Positions 1-9,953 of a DNA stretch of 64,000 bases are shown here, one piece after another. The notes beneath the pieces were generated by a model. It was not told the origin of the DNA and did no database searches. It saw nothing but the letters and a program-made list of their open reading frames with translations. The stretch is taken from assembly GCF_000981505.1 (NCBI RefSeq), contig NZ_LN827929.1, forward strand, positions 310,001-374,000. Direction: 5' to 3'. The position numbers were made by a program, and so were the translations under genes. Positions within the stretch are counted from its first letter, which is position 1. Each line of letters starts with the position of its first letter. Source of the DNA: Candidatus Methylopumilus planktonicus (GTDB taxonomy: Bacteria; Pseudomonadota; Gammaproteobacteria; Burkholderiales; Methylophilaceae).

Positions 1-1
1 A

Positions 2-529
2 GCGCACAGGCTTAAAGAAGCAGGGCTTGATTATTACAATCACAATTTAGATACTGCGCCTGAATTTTATGGCGATGTGATTTCAACTCGCGTATATCAG
101 GACAGGCTTGACACATTGGATCGCGTTAGAGAAGCTGATCTTCATGTATGTTGCGGTGGAATTGTTGGTATGGGTGAAAGTAGAACTGAGCGAGCAGGAT
201 TAATTGCGCAGCTCGCCAACATGGAAAAGCAACCTGAGAGTGTGCCAATTAATTTATTAACGCAAGTAGAAGGTACGCCTTTGCATGGAACTGAACCGCT
301 TGACCTCTTTGAATTTGTTAGGACGATTGCTGTTGCAAGAATTACGATGCCAAAAAGCTATGTTCGACTATCTGCAGGAAGACAATCGATGCATGAGGGT
401 ATTCAGTCATTAGCTTTTTTAGCGGGTGCTAATTCAATTTTTTATGGTGAAAAGTTATTAACAACTGACAATCCAGATGTAAAAGTTGATCAAGCTTTAT
501 TTAGTAAGTTAGGTATTCATCCTATATAA
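2..529 (+). CDS. bioB: Biotin synthase, C-terminal part (5' end outside window)
   Basis: Radical-SAM enzyme that inserts sulfur into dethiobiotin, the last step of biotin synthesis. The reading frame is open from base 2, so about 176 C-terminal residues are present and the CxxxCxxC radical-SAM motif lies upstream of the window. Visible family motifs are YYNHNLDTAPEFYG near the left edge, CCGGIVGMGE (containing a conserved cluster-ligand Cys), NLLTQVEGTPL, and RLSAGR, whose last Arg is the unusual Fe-S ligand of the family. An ATG at 77 is internal and not the start. It is followed 7 bp later by bioF and is the first visible gene of the biotin operon. Confidence 0.96.
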   Translation, partial: AHRLKEAGLDYYNHNLDTAPEFYGDVISTRVYQDRLDTLDRVREADLHVCCGGIVGMGESRTERAGLIAQLANMEKQPESVPINLLTQVEGTPLHGTEPLDLFEFVRTIAVARITMPKSYVRLSAGRQSMHEGIQSLAFLAGANSIFYGEKLLTTDNPDVKVDQALFSKLGIHPI

Positions 530-536
530 GCTTCTG

Positions 537-1724
537 ATGCTAGATCAAATTCATCGTGAACTTCAATCCTTAAAAGACAATCATCTTTTTAGAACAAGAA
601 AATTATTAAGCGGAAGATTAGGGTCTAATCTTTCTTTCAATCATCAAAATTATTTAAGTTTCTGTTCGAATGATTATTTAGGCCTTTCACAAAATCAATT
701 TATTCAGGATGCATTGATTGAAGGCATTCATTTATCTGGCAATGGTATGGGAGCCTCTCATCTCATTTCAGGTCATCATGAATTCCATGAAGCATTTGAA
801 AATGCATTTAGTGAAGCGCTTTATTTTGAAAGAGCACTTTTATTTTCATCGGGCTATATGGCAAATATGGGGGTCATCTCAGCATTGGCCGGGAAAGATG
901 ACGCTATTTTTTCAGATAAGTTAAATCATGCGTCATTAAATGATGCCGCAATTCTCTCTCGCGCCAGCCATAAAAGATACCGACATAATGATATGAGCCA
1001 TCTTGAAGAGTTAATTCGAGAATCAAAATCAAAAGTTAAAATCATTGTGACAGATGCTGTTTTTAGTATGGATGGTGATATTGCAGATATCCCTCATTTA
1101 ATTCAATTAGCCGAAGCTTACGATACTTATCTTTATATTGATGATGCACATGGTTTTGGCGTATTAGGCAAAGAAGGAAAGGGTGTATTGCAACATTTTG
1201 CTGATCTAGAAAAAATTAACACACCATATTCATCAAGACTAATTTATATGGCAACGTTAGGAAAGTCTGCCGGCATTCATGGCGCTGTGGTTGCTTCGTC
1301 AAATAGTCTTATTGAATACCTAGTTCAAAAATCAAAACAATATATTTACACAACTGCCATACCAGCATTTCTTGCTTTTGGACTTAAAGAGTCATTAAAT
1401 CAAATTTTAAATGCACACGAAGCTAGGGCGCATGTAAAAGATCTTGTAGCATCTTTTAGAATTCATATCAAATTAAAGAAGCTATCTTTAGGTAACTCAT
1501 TAACACCTATTCAACCTGTAATTGTCGGAAATGAAATTAATGCATTAAGATTAAATAAATGGCTAATAGATAAAGGAATTTATGTGCCGGCGATTAGGCC
1601 ACCTTCAGTGCCAAAAGGCACTTCAAGAATGAGGATATCATTTTCAGCATTGCATTCACATGAAGATGTAAAAAAAATAATAAAAAATATCATAGATTTT
1701 GAAAGTAATTTAGATGCACATTAA
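537..1724 (+). CDS. bioF: 8-amino-7-oxononanoate synthase
   Basis: PLP enzyme that condenses pimeloyl-ACP with alanine to form 8-amino-7-oxononanoate (KAPA). The length of 395 aa is normal. The PLP-binding DDAHGFG motif is at residues 202-208, and the likely Schiff-base lysine is K243 in LGKSAGIHGA. CSNDYLGL near residue 44 and GNGMGASHLISGHH are typical of alpha-oxoamine synthases. It starts 7 bp after the bioB stop. Its end overlaps bioH by 11 bp, which suggests coupled translation. Confidence 0.95.
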   Translation: MLDQIHRELQSLKDNHLFRTRKLLSGRLGSNLSFNHQNYLSFCSNDYLGLSQNQFIQDALIEGIHLSGNGMGASHLISGHHEFHEAFENAFSEALYFERALLFSSGYMANMGVISALAGKDDAIFSDKLNHASLNDAAILSRASHKRYRHNDMSHLEELIRESKSKVKIIVTDAVFSMDGDIADIPHLIQLAEAYDTYLYIDDAHGFGVLGKEGKGVLQHFADLEKINTPYSSRLIYMATLGKSAGIHGAVVASSNSLIEYLVQKSKQYIYTTAIPAFLAFGLKESLNQILNAHEARAHVKDLVASFRIHIKLKKLSLGNSLTPIQPVIVGNEINALRLNKWLIDKGIYVPAIRPPSVPKGTSRMRISFSALHSHEDVKKIIKNIIDFESNLDAH

Positions 1725-2475
1725 AAAAATAGGCCAAGGAAAAGATCTTGTGCTTATTCATGGCTGGGGAATGCATAGCGGTATATGGGAACCTATTATT
1801 GATAGATTTTCAAACCAATACACACTTCATCTTGTAGATATCCCAGGTATGGGAAAAAGTCACGTCATTAATCCTTATGATCTAGATCACGTAACTGAGG
1901 AAATAAGTAAAGCCTTACCACCCTCATTTGATATTTTAGGCTGGTCTCTAGGCAGTCTTATTGCAATTAAGATGAGTCTTATGTACCCCAAAAAAATTCA
2001 TCGTATGGTTTTAGTAGGAGGCACGCCTTGTTTTATTAACCAGACAGATTGGAGTTATGGGGTAGATATCAGAGACTTTAATAATTTTGCTAATAATCTT
2101 TTTAAAAACTACAAGTCGACCATGATAAATTTTTACATACTACAACTCATGCATTCGAAAAATAGCAAGTTGATTATTAAAAAACTTAAAGAAATCGAGG
2201 CGGTAGAAAATCCACCCGAAATTAAATCATTACAACTTGGGCTTGATATCTTATTAAATAATGATTTGCGAAATGATATTAATAAAATTAAACATCAAAC
2301 ACTTTTAATCACAGGCGATATGGATCGCTTAACCCCAAAGTCTGCCTCTATATGGCTTGAAAGTCACTTGAAAGAAAGTCAACTAAAAATTATCAAAGGT
2401 GCATCACACATTCCTTTCCTTTCTCATTCGGATGAGTTTTTTAATTGCCTGGATCAATTTTTATTAGCAGCCTAA
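1714..2475 (+). CDS. bioH: Pimeloyl-ACP methyl ester carboxylesterase
   Basis: Alpha/beta hydrolase of 253 aa that removes the methyl ester from pimeloyl-ACP and so ends the BioC-started disguised fatty-acid route. The oxyanion motif HGWGMHSG is near residue 16. The nucleophile elbow GWSLG is at 76-80 (Ser78), the acid is probably the Asp in ITGDMDRLTP, and the His is in GASHIPFLSH. It overlaps the end of bioF and sits 2 bp before bioC. The position between bioF and bioC separates it from the many other cellular hydrolases. Confidence 0.92.
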   Translation: MHIKKIGQGKDLVLIHGWGMHSGIWEPIIDRFSNQYTLHLVDIPGMGKSHVINPYDLDHVTEEISKALPPSFDILGWSLGSLIAIKMSLMYPKKIHRMVLVGGTPCFINQTDWSYGVDIRDFNNFANNLFKNYKSTMINFYILQLMHSKNSKLIIKKLKEIEAVENPPEIKSLQLGLDILLNNDLRNDINKIKHQTLLITGDMDRLTPKSASIWLESHLKESQLKIIKGASHIPFLSHSDEFFNCLDQFLLAA

Positions 2476-2477
2476 TC

Positions 2478-3347
2478 ATGACTAAAGATCATATTGATAA
2501 AAAAAGGGCTCAAGCAGCATTTAATAAAGCTTCGGTTTCTTATGAAGAGGCAGCAGTGCTTCAGAAGCATGTCCTAGGAGAAATGTTTCTTAGATTAAAA
2601 TTACTCAAAATAAATCCAGAAATAATTCTTGATTTAGGCTGCGGGCCAGGCAATGCAGGCCCTGATTTAAAAGCTACCTATAAGCCCCGTGATCTTATTT
2701 ATTTGGATTTTGCATATGACATGTTAAAAAAGGCAGAACAGAAAAATAAACATCATTTCTTGAAGTCTTTTTCAAATAAAACCTCACAGCAGTTTATCTG
2801 TGCTGATATGGAAGCTATCCCCTTATCAGAAGGTAGTATCGATATGATTTGGTCGAATTTATCACTTCAATGGTGTAATCATCTAGATCAGATATTTACT
2901 CAGATAGGAAAAATATTAAAGCACAACGGTCTTTTTATATTTAGCACTTTTGGACCAAGCACACTTCATGAATTAAGAGCTTCTCTCGCATCATTTTCCA
3001 AACACTCACATGTGAATCAATTTATCGATATGCATGATATTGGAGATGCGCTTGTGGGTTGCGGATTTTCTGACCCAGTATTAGATGTCGATCTTTATAC
3101 ACTTACTTACAGTACATTTAAAGAAATTATGTATGATCTCAAACATATTGGTGCTCGCAATGCACTAGAAGGAAGGGCTAAGGGCATGACAGGAAAGGGC
3201 TTTTTGTATCAATTAGAAAAATCATATGAAACATATAGGACTGATGAAAAATTACCTGCGAGTTACGAGGTTGTTTATGGACATGCGTGGAAAGTAAATA
3301 AGCCACTTGACGAATCCTCAGTCGTTAGATTTTATCCAAAGCAATAA
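2478..3347 (+). CDS. bioC: Malonyl-ACP O-methyltransferase
   Basis: SAM-dependent methyltransferase that methylates malonyl-ACP to open the pimelate route. SAM motif I, ILDLGCGPGNAG, is near residue 46, and SNLSLQWCNHLDQ is the typical post-II region. I chose the ATG at 2478 (MTKDHIDKKRAQAAFNKA, 289 aa) because BioC proteins begin with a KxxVxxxFxxAAxxY-like segment. An in-frame ATG at 2445 lies inside bioH and adds an unrelated 11-residue extension. The stop TAA shares one base with the bioD ATG (TAATG). Confidence 0.94.
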   Translation: MTKDHIDKKRAQAAFNKASVSYEEAAVLQKHVLGEMFLRLKLLKINPEIILDLGCGPGNAGPDLKATYKPRDLIYLDFAYDMLKKAEQKNKHHFLKSFSNKTSQQFICADMEAIPLSEGSIDMIWSNLSLQWCNHLDQIFTQIGKILKHNGLFIFSTFGPSTLHELRASLASFSKHSHVNQFIDMHDIGDALVGCGFSDPVLDVDLYTLTYSTFKEIMYDLKHIGARNALEGRAKGMTGKGFLYQLEKSYETYRTDEKLPASYEVVYGHAWKVNKPLDESSVVRFYPKQ

Positions 3348-4039
3348 TGTATACATATTTCATCACTGGAACCGACACTAATATTGGAAAAACAGCAATC
3401 ACTTGTAGTTTGATTGCTAAATTGACTGAAGAGGGATTTTGTGTGGGTGGAATGAAGCCTGTCGCCGCTGGGTGCCATATAGAAAATGGTCATATGATAT
3501 CTGATGATGTTAAAAAGATTGCTGAGGTGAGCAATGCTGACATAAATATCAACGAAATTAATCCTTATCAATTTGAAGCCCCAATAGCACCTCATATTAG
3601 CTTTAAGAAAAATAAAAAAGAAATCGATATTCATCTAATTAAAAAGTATTTGCGATCATTTGAAAATAAGATGGATTATCTATTTATGGAAGGGGTGGGG
3701 GGTTACGCTGTGCCGTTAACAGAGAATTTTTCTACGGCAAATTTGATTGAAGCTCTGAATATACCCATTATTTTAGTTGTAGGTGTAAAGCTAGGCTGTA
3801 TCAATCATGCTTTATTGACAGTTGAATCAATTCTAAATAAAAAACAAAAACTCTCTGGTTGGGTAGCTAATCGTATTGATGAGCATATGCTTGCTTATGA
3901 TGAGAATGTATCTTTTTTAAAAGAAAATATTAAGGCACCTTGTTTAGGCGAAGTACCTTATCTTAAAAATTTTGATCCTTACAGAGCATCAAAATTTATT
4001 GATATTGCTAAGCTTAACGATAAAGTTGATTTATATTAA
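3347..4039 (+). CDS. bioD: Dethiobiotin synthetase
   Basis: ATP-dependent carboxylase that closes the ureido ring of dethiobiotin, 230 aa. The N-terminal P-loop ITGTDTNIGKTAI (residues 5-17) and GMKPVAAGC are diagnostic, and EGVGGYAVPL is the second nucleotide-binding region. The ATG overlaps the bioC stop by one base. The 3' end runs 26 bp into the 3' end of convergent nadD. bioA is not visible here; it may lie upstream of bioB or elsewhere. Confidence 0.95.
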   Translation: MYTYFITGTDTNIGKTAITCSLIAKLTEEGFCVGGMKPVAAGCHIENGHMISDDVKKIAEVSNADININEINPYQFEAPIAPHISFKKNKKEIDIHLIKKYLRSFENKMDYLFMEGVGGYAVPLTENFSTANLIEALNIPIILVVGVKLGCINHALLTVESILNKKQKLSGWVANRIDEHMLAYDENVSFLKENIKAPCLGEVPYLKNFDPYRASKFIDIAKLNDKVDLY

Positions 4040-4673
4040 TGTAGTCGGCAATTACTTCAGGCACGAGTTGTATAAGATTCTTATGCAAATGAATTGCGTT
4101 CCGAATTTGAGATGATGAAACGTCAGTATACTCAAATTGTTTCACCATAATTAAACCGTAAGCTGATGTTTCGATATCTTCTATCTTTTGAGTAAGTCTT
4201 TTATTCCATTCTTTTTTTAGATCTGGCGTTAATTGATCTGAGTGAATAGGCGATTCTCGTCTCTCAACAATTAATATATGGCAATAATTAAAAAGCTCAT
4301 TCCATAAATGCCAGGATTCAAGTTTCAGAAAAGCATCACTTCCCATTAAAAAACATAAAGCCTGGTTTTCTTCTTTTTCTTGTGTAAGTCTTTTTAATGT
4401 TTCAATTGTATAAGAGGCCTGAAGATCGTTCTCATATTTTTTAATTTCTCGATCATCGGTCAAAAATCCTGCATAAGGCTTTAAAGCGAGATTAAGCATT
4501 TCTAAGCGATGCTTGTTCTCTAATACGATATTTTTATGAGGTGCTAGGCCGGACGGGATAAAAAGAACTTTTGACAAAGAAGCGAAGCTCTTCCAAGCTT
4601 GAGCTAATTTAATATGACCATAATGGATTGGGTTAAATGTACCGCCAAACACACCAATAAGCTTCAAAGACAT
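4014..4673 (-). CDS. nadD: Nicotinate-nucleotide adenylyltransferase
   Basis: Adenylates nicotinate mononucleotide to deamido-NAD, 219 aa. The N-terminal GVFGGTFNPIHYGHIKLA carries the nucleotidyltransferase GTFNPxHxGH signature, and SSSQIRNAI near the C-terminus is the conserved ISSTxIR-like motif. It is the last gene of a long minus-strand run and starts 3 bp after the proA stop. Its 3' end overlaps bioD by 26 bp in convergent orientation. nadC and nadE are also in this window but in separate transcription units. Confidence 0.95.
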   Translation of the reverse strand: MSLKLIGVFGGTFNPIHYGHIKLAQAWKSFASLSKVLFIPSGLAPHKNIVLENKHRLEMLNLALKPYAGFLTDDREIKKYENDLQASYTIETLKRLTQEKEENQALCFLMGSDAFLKLESWHLWNELFNYCHILIVERRESPIHSDQLTPDLKKEWNKRLTQKIEDIETSAYGLIMVKQFEYTDVSSSQIRNAIHLHKNLIQLVPEVIADYININQLYR

Positions 4674-4676
4674 TCC

Positions 4677-5936
4677 TTATTTGCGAGTATGACCGTTGCC
4701 TAATACAATATACTTTAGCGAGGTGAGCCCTTCAAGACCGACAGGACCTCTTACATGTAATTTATTCGTTGAAATACCTATTTCAGCACCTAGGCCATAT
4801 TCAAAGCCATCTGCAAATCGAGTTGAAGCGTTTACCATAACACTGCTTGAATCAACTTCTTTCAAGAATTGCATCGCACGCTCATAATTTTCTGTAACTA
4901 TAGCGTCGGTGTGATGAGAGGAATATTGATTGATATGATGAATAGCTTCATCGATATCAATTACAATCTTGCATGAAATGATTGCATCAAGATATTCAGT
5001 ATAAAAATCATTCTCACTTGCTTTTTTAATACCCTTAACATGTTTCAATGTTTCCTTGCATCCGCGAACCTCCACCTTATGTTGATGCAGCATTTTCACA
5101 ATTTTAGGTAAGAAATCGCGTGCAATATGCTTCGAAATTAAAAGTGATTCAGTGGTATTGCATGTACCCAATCTCTGAGTTTTAGAATTCTCAATAATTT
5201 TGAGCGTCTTATTTAAGTCTGCATCTTTATCAACAAAGACGTGACAATTTCCATCTAAATGTTTAATAACAGGAACAGTTGCTTCATCACTAATCATTTT
5301 AGTTAAGCTTTTACCGCCTCTTGGTATGATGACATCAATGTAATCATTAAGCTTAATCATGCCTTTGACGATAGATCTATCCGTAGAGTCGATTACCTGA
5401 ACAGCCTTAATAGAAAGACCAGATTTTTTCAGCGCCTCATGAATAAGGCCGCTTAAAGCAATATTAGAATGAATAGATTCACTACCCCCTCTTAATATAA
5501 TGGCATTTCCTGACTTAATAGATAAACTCGCCGCATCAATAGTCACGTTAGGACGAGATTCATAAATCATACCTATGACGCCAAGAGCAACACGCATTTG
5601 ACCAACTTGAATACCTGATGGACGTGCATTCAAATGCATAATTTCACCAATAGGATCTCTCAGATCGACAATTTCTTGTATGCCGTTAATCATTGCATCA
5701 ATGGTTTTACTCGAAATGATTAGGCGGTCGATAGAAGCACGATCTAATTTATTTTTTTTCGCCGCCTTTACGTCCTTTTCATTGGCTTTTAAAATGGTTG
5801 CGGCTTTTGAATTTAAAAGCTCAATGAGAAAAGTCAAAGCATCATTTTTTTGTTGAGTTGATACTTTAGCCATCAGGTGCGAAGCTTTTTTTGCTTCTAG
5901 ACCGATATTTTTAAGGTATTGATTAGTGTTTGTCAT
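4677..5936 (-). CDS. proA: Gamma-glutamyl phosphate reductase
   Basis: NADPH-dependent reductase of glutamyl-5-phosphate in proline synthesis, 419 aa, the usual length. It has the aldehyde dehydrogenase fold, with the catalytic Cys in RLGTCNTTESL and the cofactor-binding region GMIYESRPNVTIDAASL. It lies between holA and nadD. The second proline gene of the window, proC, is at 39990-40793. Confidence 0.96.
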   Translation of the reverse strand: MTNTNQYLKNIGLEAKKASHLMAKVSTQQKNDALTFLIELLNSKAATILKANEKDVKAAKKNKLDRASIDRLIISSKTIDAMINGIQEIVDLRDPIGEIMHLNARPSGIQVGQMRVALGVIGMIYESRPNVTIDAASLSIKSGNAIILRGGSESIHSNIALSGLIHEALKKSGLSIKAVQVIDSTDRSIVKGMIKLNDYIDVIIPRGGKSLTKMISDEATVPVIKHLDGNCHVFVDKDADLNKTLKIIENSKTQRLGTCNTTESLLISKHIARDFLPKIVKMLHQHKVEVRGCKETLKHVKGIKKASENDFYTEYLDAIISCKIVIDIDEAIHHINQYSSHHTDAIVTENYERAMQFLKEVDSSSVMVNASTRFADGFEYGLGAEIGISTNKLHVRGPVGLEGLTSLKYIVLGNGHTRK

Positions 5937-5975
5937 GGATGAATTATACGCGTTAAGAAATTACCTTGTATAGGA

Positions 5976-7004
5976 TCAAATTTTTCGACTTCGAGATGCT
6001 ATTTTTGCAAGCCCTAGACAAAGTCTACCCGTTTCTAACCAGGCGTCGCCCGGGGAAACACCTTTTGATATTTTATCGATTTCAGATAACTTTTGAATAG
6101 CCGCCCTTAAATGCTTAACTGAAAAAAAAGATAGCGCTTTTTTAACGTAAGTAAGCTTATCTCCAAATATTCTTGATTTTGTAAGATAATTTTCTAAAGA
6201 TTGACCTCTAAAATCAAGCTCTTTTATTTCAAGCATAGGTTTTAATACCCAAGAAAGAGAGCTTGTTATGCTAATTGGATTTTGACCCTCTTCTTTTAAA
6301 CAATTGAGTGTCGACAAGGTTTTTATCTGATCACCATTTAATACATATTCAGTGAGTTCAAAAGTATCATAACGAGATACATTAGAGATAGACTGGGAAA
6401 CTTTATCGTATGAAATTGATTGATTTGGGAAAAGCAATGCTAATTTATTCAATTCCTGGTCTGCAGCAAGCATATTGCCATGAACAAATTGACTGACAAG
6501 CTGAATACTTTCTTCATCTAGGTTTATTGATAATAATAAAGCTCTTTTTTTTAACCAAGAAGTAAGTTCACCCGGCTTAATCTCATCAAGCCTAATCATG
6601 CAAGATTTTTTTTCAAGTTCCTTAAACCATTTCTGCTGCTTTGTTTCCCTGTCTGTTTCGGGTAAGTGAACAATTAGTAGGTCGTCTTGAGAAAAATTTT
6701 GTAGAATCTCATAAAAGGATTCGCCACTTTCTGCATTTATTTTTCCTGAGGGAATGACGATTTCAATAATGCGCTTTTGAGAAAACAAACCCTGAGCAGA
6801 AAGGGATGAAGCGCATTGATCCCATTTAAAATAGCGATCAATAGTAAAAGTCAACTTTTCTAAGTAAGAATGTTCTTTTGCAAATTGACGAAGGATGTCG
6901 AAAGCTTCTTTTCGTGAGAGAGCTTCATCCCCCAAAAGAAGAAATTTTGATAGCTGATTTTTTTGAAGCTCCTTATGAAGTGCTTCCGAATCAAATGCCG
7001 CCAT
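5976..7004 (-). CDS. holA: DNA polymerase III delta subunit
   Basis: Clamp-loader delta subunit, 342 aa, which opens the beta clamp. The N-terminal region with LLLGDEALSRKEAFDILR, the LLIVHLPETDRETKQQKW strand, and the C-terminal collar region (residues about 210-335) match the family. No Walker A motif is present, as expected for delta. It follows lptE by 3 bp in the conserved leuS-lptE-holA order. There is a 39-bp gap to proA. Confidence 0.92.
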   Translation of the reverse strand: MAAFDSEALHKELQKNQLSKFLLLGDEALSRKEAFDILRQFAKEHSYLEKLTFTIDRYFKWDQCASSLSAQGLFSQKRIIEIVIPSGKINAESGESFYEILQNFSQDDLLIVHLPETDRETKQQKWFKELEKKSCMIRLDEIKPGELTSWLKKRALLLSINLDEESIQLVSQFVHGNMLAADQELNKLALLFPNQSISYDKVSQSISNVSRYDTFELTEYVLNGDQIKTLSTLNCLKEEGQNPISITSSLSWVLKPMLEIKELDFRGQSLENYLTKSRIFGDKLTYVKKALSFFSVKHLRAAIQKLSEIDKISKGVSPGDAWLETGRLCLGLAKIASRSRKI

Positions 7005-7007
7005 TAA

Positions 7008-7493
7008 TTATTTTTTAATAACTTGAATTTGATTAAATAGACTTGTGATGGCTTCAATACGCATAGCTTCGTTAAGCTGCCTTTCTTCCTCTTCTTTACC
7101 AATAAGATTTGAATCACTGTAAGTAAAGTCCTTGCGTGTTTCTATTATGTTTTCTTGGCTCCAAATTTCACTGTCGCTAGTTTTAATACGATAACGAACT
7201 CTATAAAAAATTTCAAATTCTCGAACAAGGCCCTGGCCACTCAAAGACAGAATTCTTTTTTCACTTTCTTCGCTCAGGAGCTCAACTCTTAATTCTGGAT
7301 TCTCTGTGGAGGAAACAATAGCTACTTTATTAGTATTTAAGATTTTCTTGAGATTTTTTGTGAGACTTAATTCTTTGCCTTCTAGACTAATTGTTTTAAA
7401 TGATATTTCTGTCATCCCTCTCAAATGAAATCCACAACTTGTAATCACCAGAAGTAATAATATAGCTATAAGTTTTTTTTGTATAAAATTCAT
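7008..7493 (-). CDS. lptE: LPS-assembly lipoprotein LptE
   Basis: Outer-membrane lipoprotein that plugs the LptD barrel, 161 aa. A lysine-containing N-terminus and hydrophobic stretch lead to a lipobox ending in Cys20 (VITSC), followed by the family's GFHLRG motif. Identification rests on that motif, the length, and the position between leuS and holA. LptD is encoded at 13750-16038 on the same strand. Confidence 0.9.
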   Translation of the reverse strand: MNFIQKKLIAILLLLVITSCGFHLRGMTEISFKTISLEGKELSLTKNLKKILNTNKVAIVSSTENPELRVELLSEESEKRILSLSGQGLVREFEIFYRVRYRIKTSDSEIWSQENIIETRKDFTYSDSNLIGKEEEERQLNEAMRIEAITSLFNQIQVIKK

Positions 7494-7496
7494 AAT

Positions 7497-9950
7497 TTAT
7501 CCTGTGACGATATTAATGAGTTTTTTAGGTACAAATATCAATTTCTTAACTTTACTTTCAAGGCTTATAAATCGCTTAACGTCCTCATTTTCGAGGGCCA
7601 TGAGCTCAATATCTTTTTGTGTAAGATCAGCTGATACTAGCATATTTCCTCTAAGTTTTCCGTTCACTTGAATCACCATTTCATATTCGTTCTTAATTAA
7701 TGCGCTTGGGTCAGCTTTAGGCCAAACCTCTTGATCGATCGCAGTATTAAAAAGATGATCCCATAAGGCATGACAAATATGAGGCACAAAAGGATTGAGT
7801 AACAAAATAACATTTTGTATCACTTCTTGTTTGACTGAAACTGTTATAGCATCTTCACCTTCCACTTTTGCAAAGGTATTCATAAGCTCCATCACAGAAG
7901 ATATGGCTGTATTAAAACTATGTCTTCTTTGAATATCATCTGTAATTTTTTGTATGGTCTGATGTAACTCAAATCTTAAATTTTTTGTTTGAGCCGTGAG
8001 CTCTCCTTCTTTATAAGGCGCAATTTTACCTTTGGTATGATGATCATAAACAGCTTTCCAAAGCCGCTTTAAAAAGCGATTCGCTCCCTCAACACCACTA
8101 TCGGACCATTCTAAACTTTGCTCAGGAGGGGCTGCAAACATAATAAAAAGTCTTGCGGTGTCAGCACCGAACTGATCAATAAGTGATTGAGGATCTACAG
8201 TATTGCCTTTTGATTTTGACATTTTGGTGCCATTTTTTAATACCATACCTTGTGTTAAAAGATTTTTAAATGGCTCTGAATGTTTAATGAGGCCAAGGTC
8301 TCTTAAGATCTTATTAAAAAAGCGTGCATATAATAAATGTAAGATGGCATGCTCAATACCGCCGATGTATTGATCAACAGGCATCCAGTAATCACTTCTT
8401 TCATCCACCATAGCATTTTGATTGTTATAACTTGGATAGCGAGCAAAGTACCAAGATGACTCTACAAAAGTATCCATCGTATCTGTTTCTCTTTCAGCTG
8501 GCTTGCCGCAGGAAGGACAGGTTGTTTTGTAAAAAGATTCATCTTGTTTGATAGGGGATCCAACACCATGCATAACGATGGACTCAGGCAGCACTACGGG
8601 TAAATCTTTTTCTGGCACAGGTACTTCGCCACATGAATGACATTTAATAATAGGTATTGGGCATCCCCAATAACGCTGCCTTGAAATTCCCCAGTCACGT
8701 AATCTAAACTGCGTTGTTTTTTTACCTTTATGGAGAGAAGTTAGTTTATTAACAATGGCATCAAATGCCTCCTGAAATTCTAAGCCATTAAATTCACCCG
8801 AATTAATTAACCGCCCATAATCAGTGTAAGCACCCTCTTCAAGGTTCATTGTTTTTGCATCAATCGGCTCAATAACTTGTTCAATGTTGAGGTTGTATTT
8901 TTTTGCAAAATGAAAATCTCTTTCATCATGCGCAGGAACTGCCATGACTGCTCCTGAGCCATAACTTATAAGAACATAATTAGCTATCCAAATCGGTACT
9001 TCTTTTTGTGTGATAGGGTGAATAGCTCGGAGCCCAGAGTCGATACCTATTTTTTCTGCAGTGGCAAGATCTGCCTCAGCAGCGCTGCCTCTTGAACATT
9101 CGTTAATGAATGCTTCAATTGTAGGATTATTTTTTTTAATTAATGAAGCAAGGGGATGCTCTGCTGCAATAGCTAAGTAAGTCACACCTAAAAGTGTGTC
9201 TGGTCGGGTAGTATAGATTTTAACGTGGTCAGCATGATCTTTAATAGAAAATTCAATTTCACAGCCATAACTTTTACCAATCCAATTTCTTTGCATGGTT
9301 TTGACTTGCTCTGGCCAGCCTTCAAGACCATCTAAATCCCTTAAAAGCTCATCCGCATATTCAGTAATTTTCATAAAATATTGAGGAATTTCTTTTTTCT
9401 CAATAACAGCGCCAGATCGCCATCCTTTTCCATCAATTACTTGTTCATTAGCAAGGACAGTTTGATCAACCGGATCCCAATTAACTGTAGAAATTTTTTT
9501 GTAAATTAATTTCTTTTTAAAGAGTTCAGTAAATAACCATTGCTCCCATTTGTAATACTCTGGTCGACATGTTGCAATTTCTCTTTTCCAGTCAATAGCA
9601 AGGCCCAGTTGTTTTAATTGGTGCTTCATGTAATCAATATTGCTATAGGTCCAAGCAGCAGGAGCAGATTTATTTTGTAATGCCGCATTCTCAGCAGGCA
9701 AACCAAAAGCATCCCAGCCCATGGGCTGTAATACATTAAAACCAAGCATGCGATGAAAGCGACTTAATACATCGCCGATCGTGTAATTTCTAACGTGCCC
9801 CATATGAAGTTTTCCGCTTGGATAAGGGAACATAGAAAGACAATAATATTTTGGTTTTTTAGAGTCTTCTGAAACAGAGAATGTAAGCTCCATATCCCAA
9901 TAAGATCGAACTTTTTCTTCAATACTTTTAAAAGGGTAGTTGGATTGCAT
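7497..9950 (-). CDS. leuS: Leucyl-tRNA synthetase
   Basis: Class Ia aminoacyl-tRNA synthetase, 817 aa, slightly shorter than many orthologues. The HIGH-type motif is GKLHMGHVRNY near residue 46. The KMSKS motif is GTKMSKSKGNTVDP. A zinc ribbon is suggested by CHSCGEV and CPSCGKP. The CP1 editing domain contains YTTRPDTLLGVTY. It starts 3 bp after adk and precedes lptE by 3 bp. Confidence 0.98.
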   Translation of the reverse strand: MQSNYPFKSIEEKVRSYWDMELTFSVSEDSKKPKYYCLSMFPYPSGKLHMGHVRNYTIGDVLSRFHRMLGFNVLQPMGWDAFGLPAENAALQNKSAPAAWTYSNIDYMKHQLKQLGLAIDWKREIATCRPEYYKWEQWLFTELFKKKLIYKKISTVNWDPVDQTVLANEQVIDGKGWRSGAVIEKKEIPQYFMKITEYADELLRDLDGLEGWPEQVKTMQRNWIGKSYGCEIEFSIKDHADHVKIYTTRPDTLLGVTYLAIAAEHPLASLIKKNNPTIEAFINECSRGSAAEADLATAEKIGIDSGLRAIHPITQKEVPIWIANYVLISYGSGAVMAVPAHDERDFHFAKKYNLNIEQVIEPIDAKTMNLEEGAYTDYGRLINSGEFNGLEFQEAFDAIVNKLTSLHKGKKTTQFRLRDWGISRQRYWGCPIPIIKCHSCGEVPVPEKDLPVVLPESIVMHGVGSPIKQDESFYKTTCPSCGKPAERETDTMDTFVESSWYFARYPSYNNQNAMVDERSDYWMPVDQYIGGIEHAILHLLYARFFNKILRDLGLIKHSEPFKNLLTQGMVLKNGTKMSKSKGNTVDPQSLIDQFGADTARLFIMFAAPPEQSLEWSDSGVEGANRFLKRLWKAVYDHHTKGKIAPYKEGELTAQTKNLRFELHQTIQKITDDIQRRHSFNTAISSVMELMNTFAKVEGEDAITVSVKQEVIQNVILLLNPFVPHICHALWDHLFNTAIDQEVWPKADPSALIKNEYEMVIQVNGKLRGNMLVSADLTQKDIELMALENEDVKRFISLESKVKKLIFVPKKLINIVTG

Positions 9951-9953
9951 GTA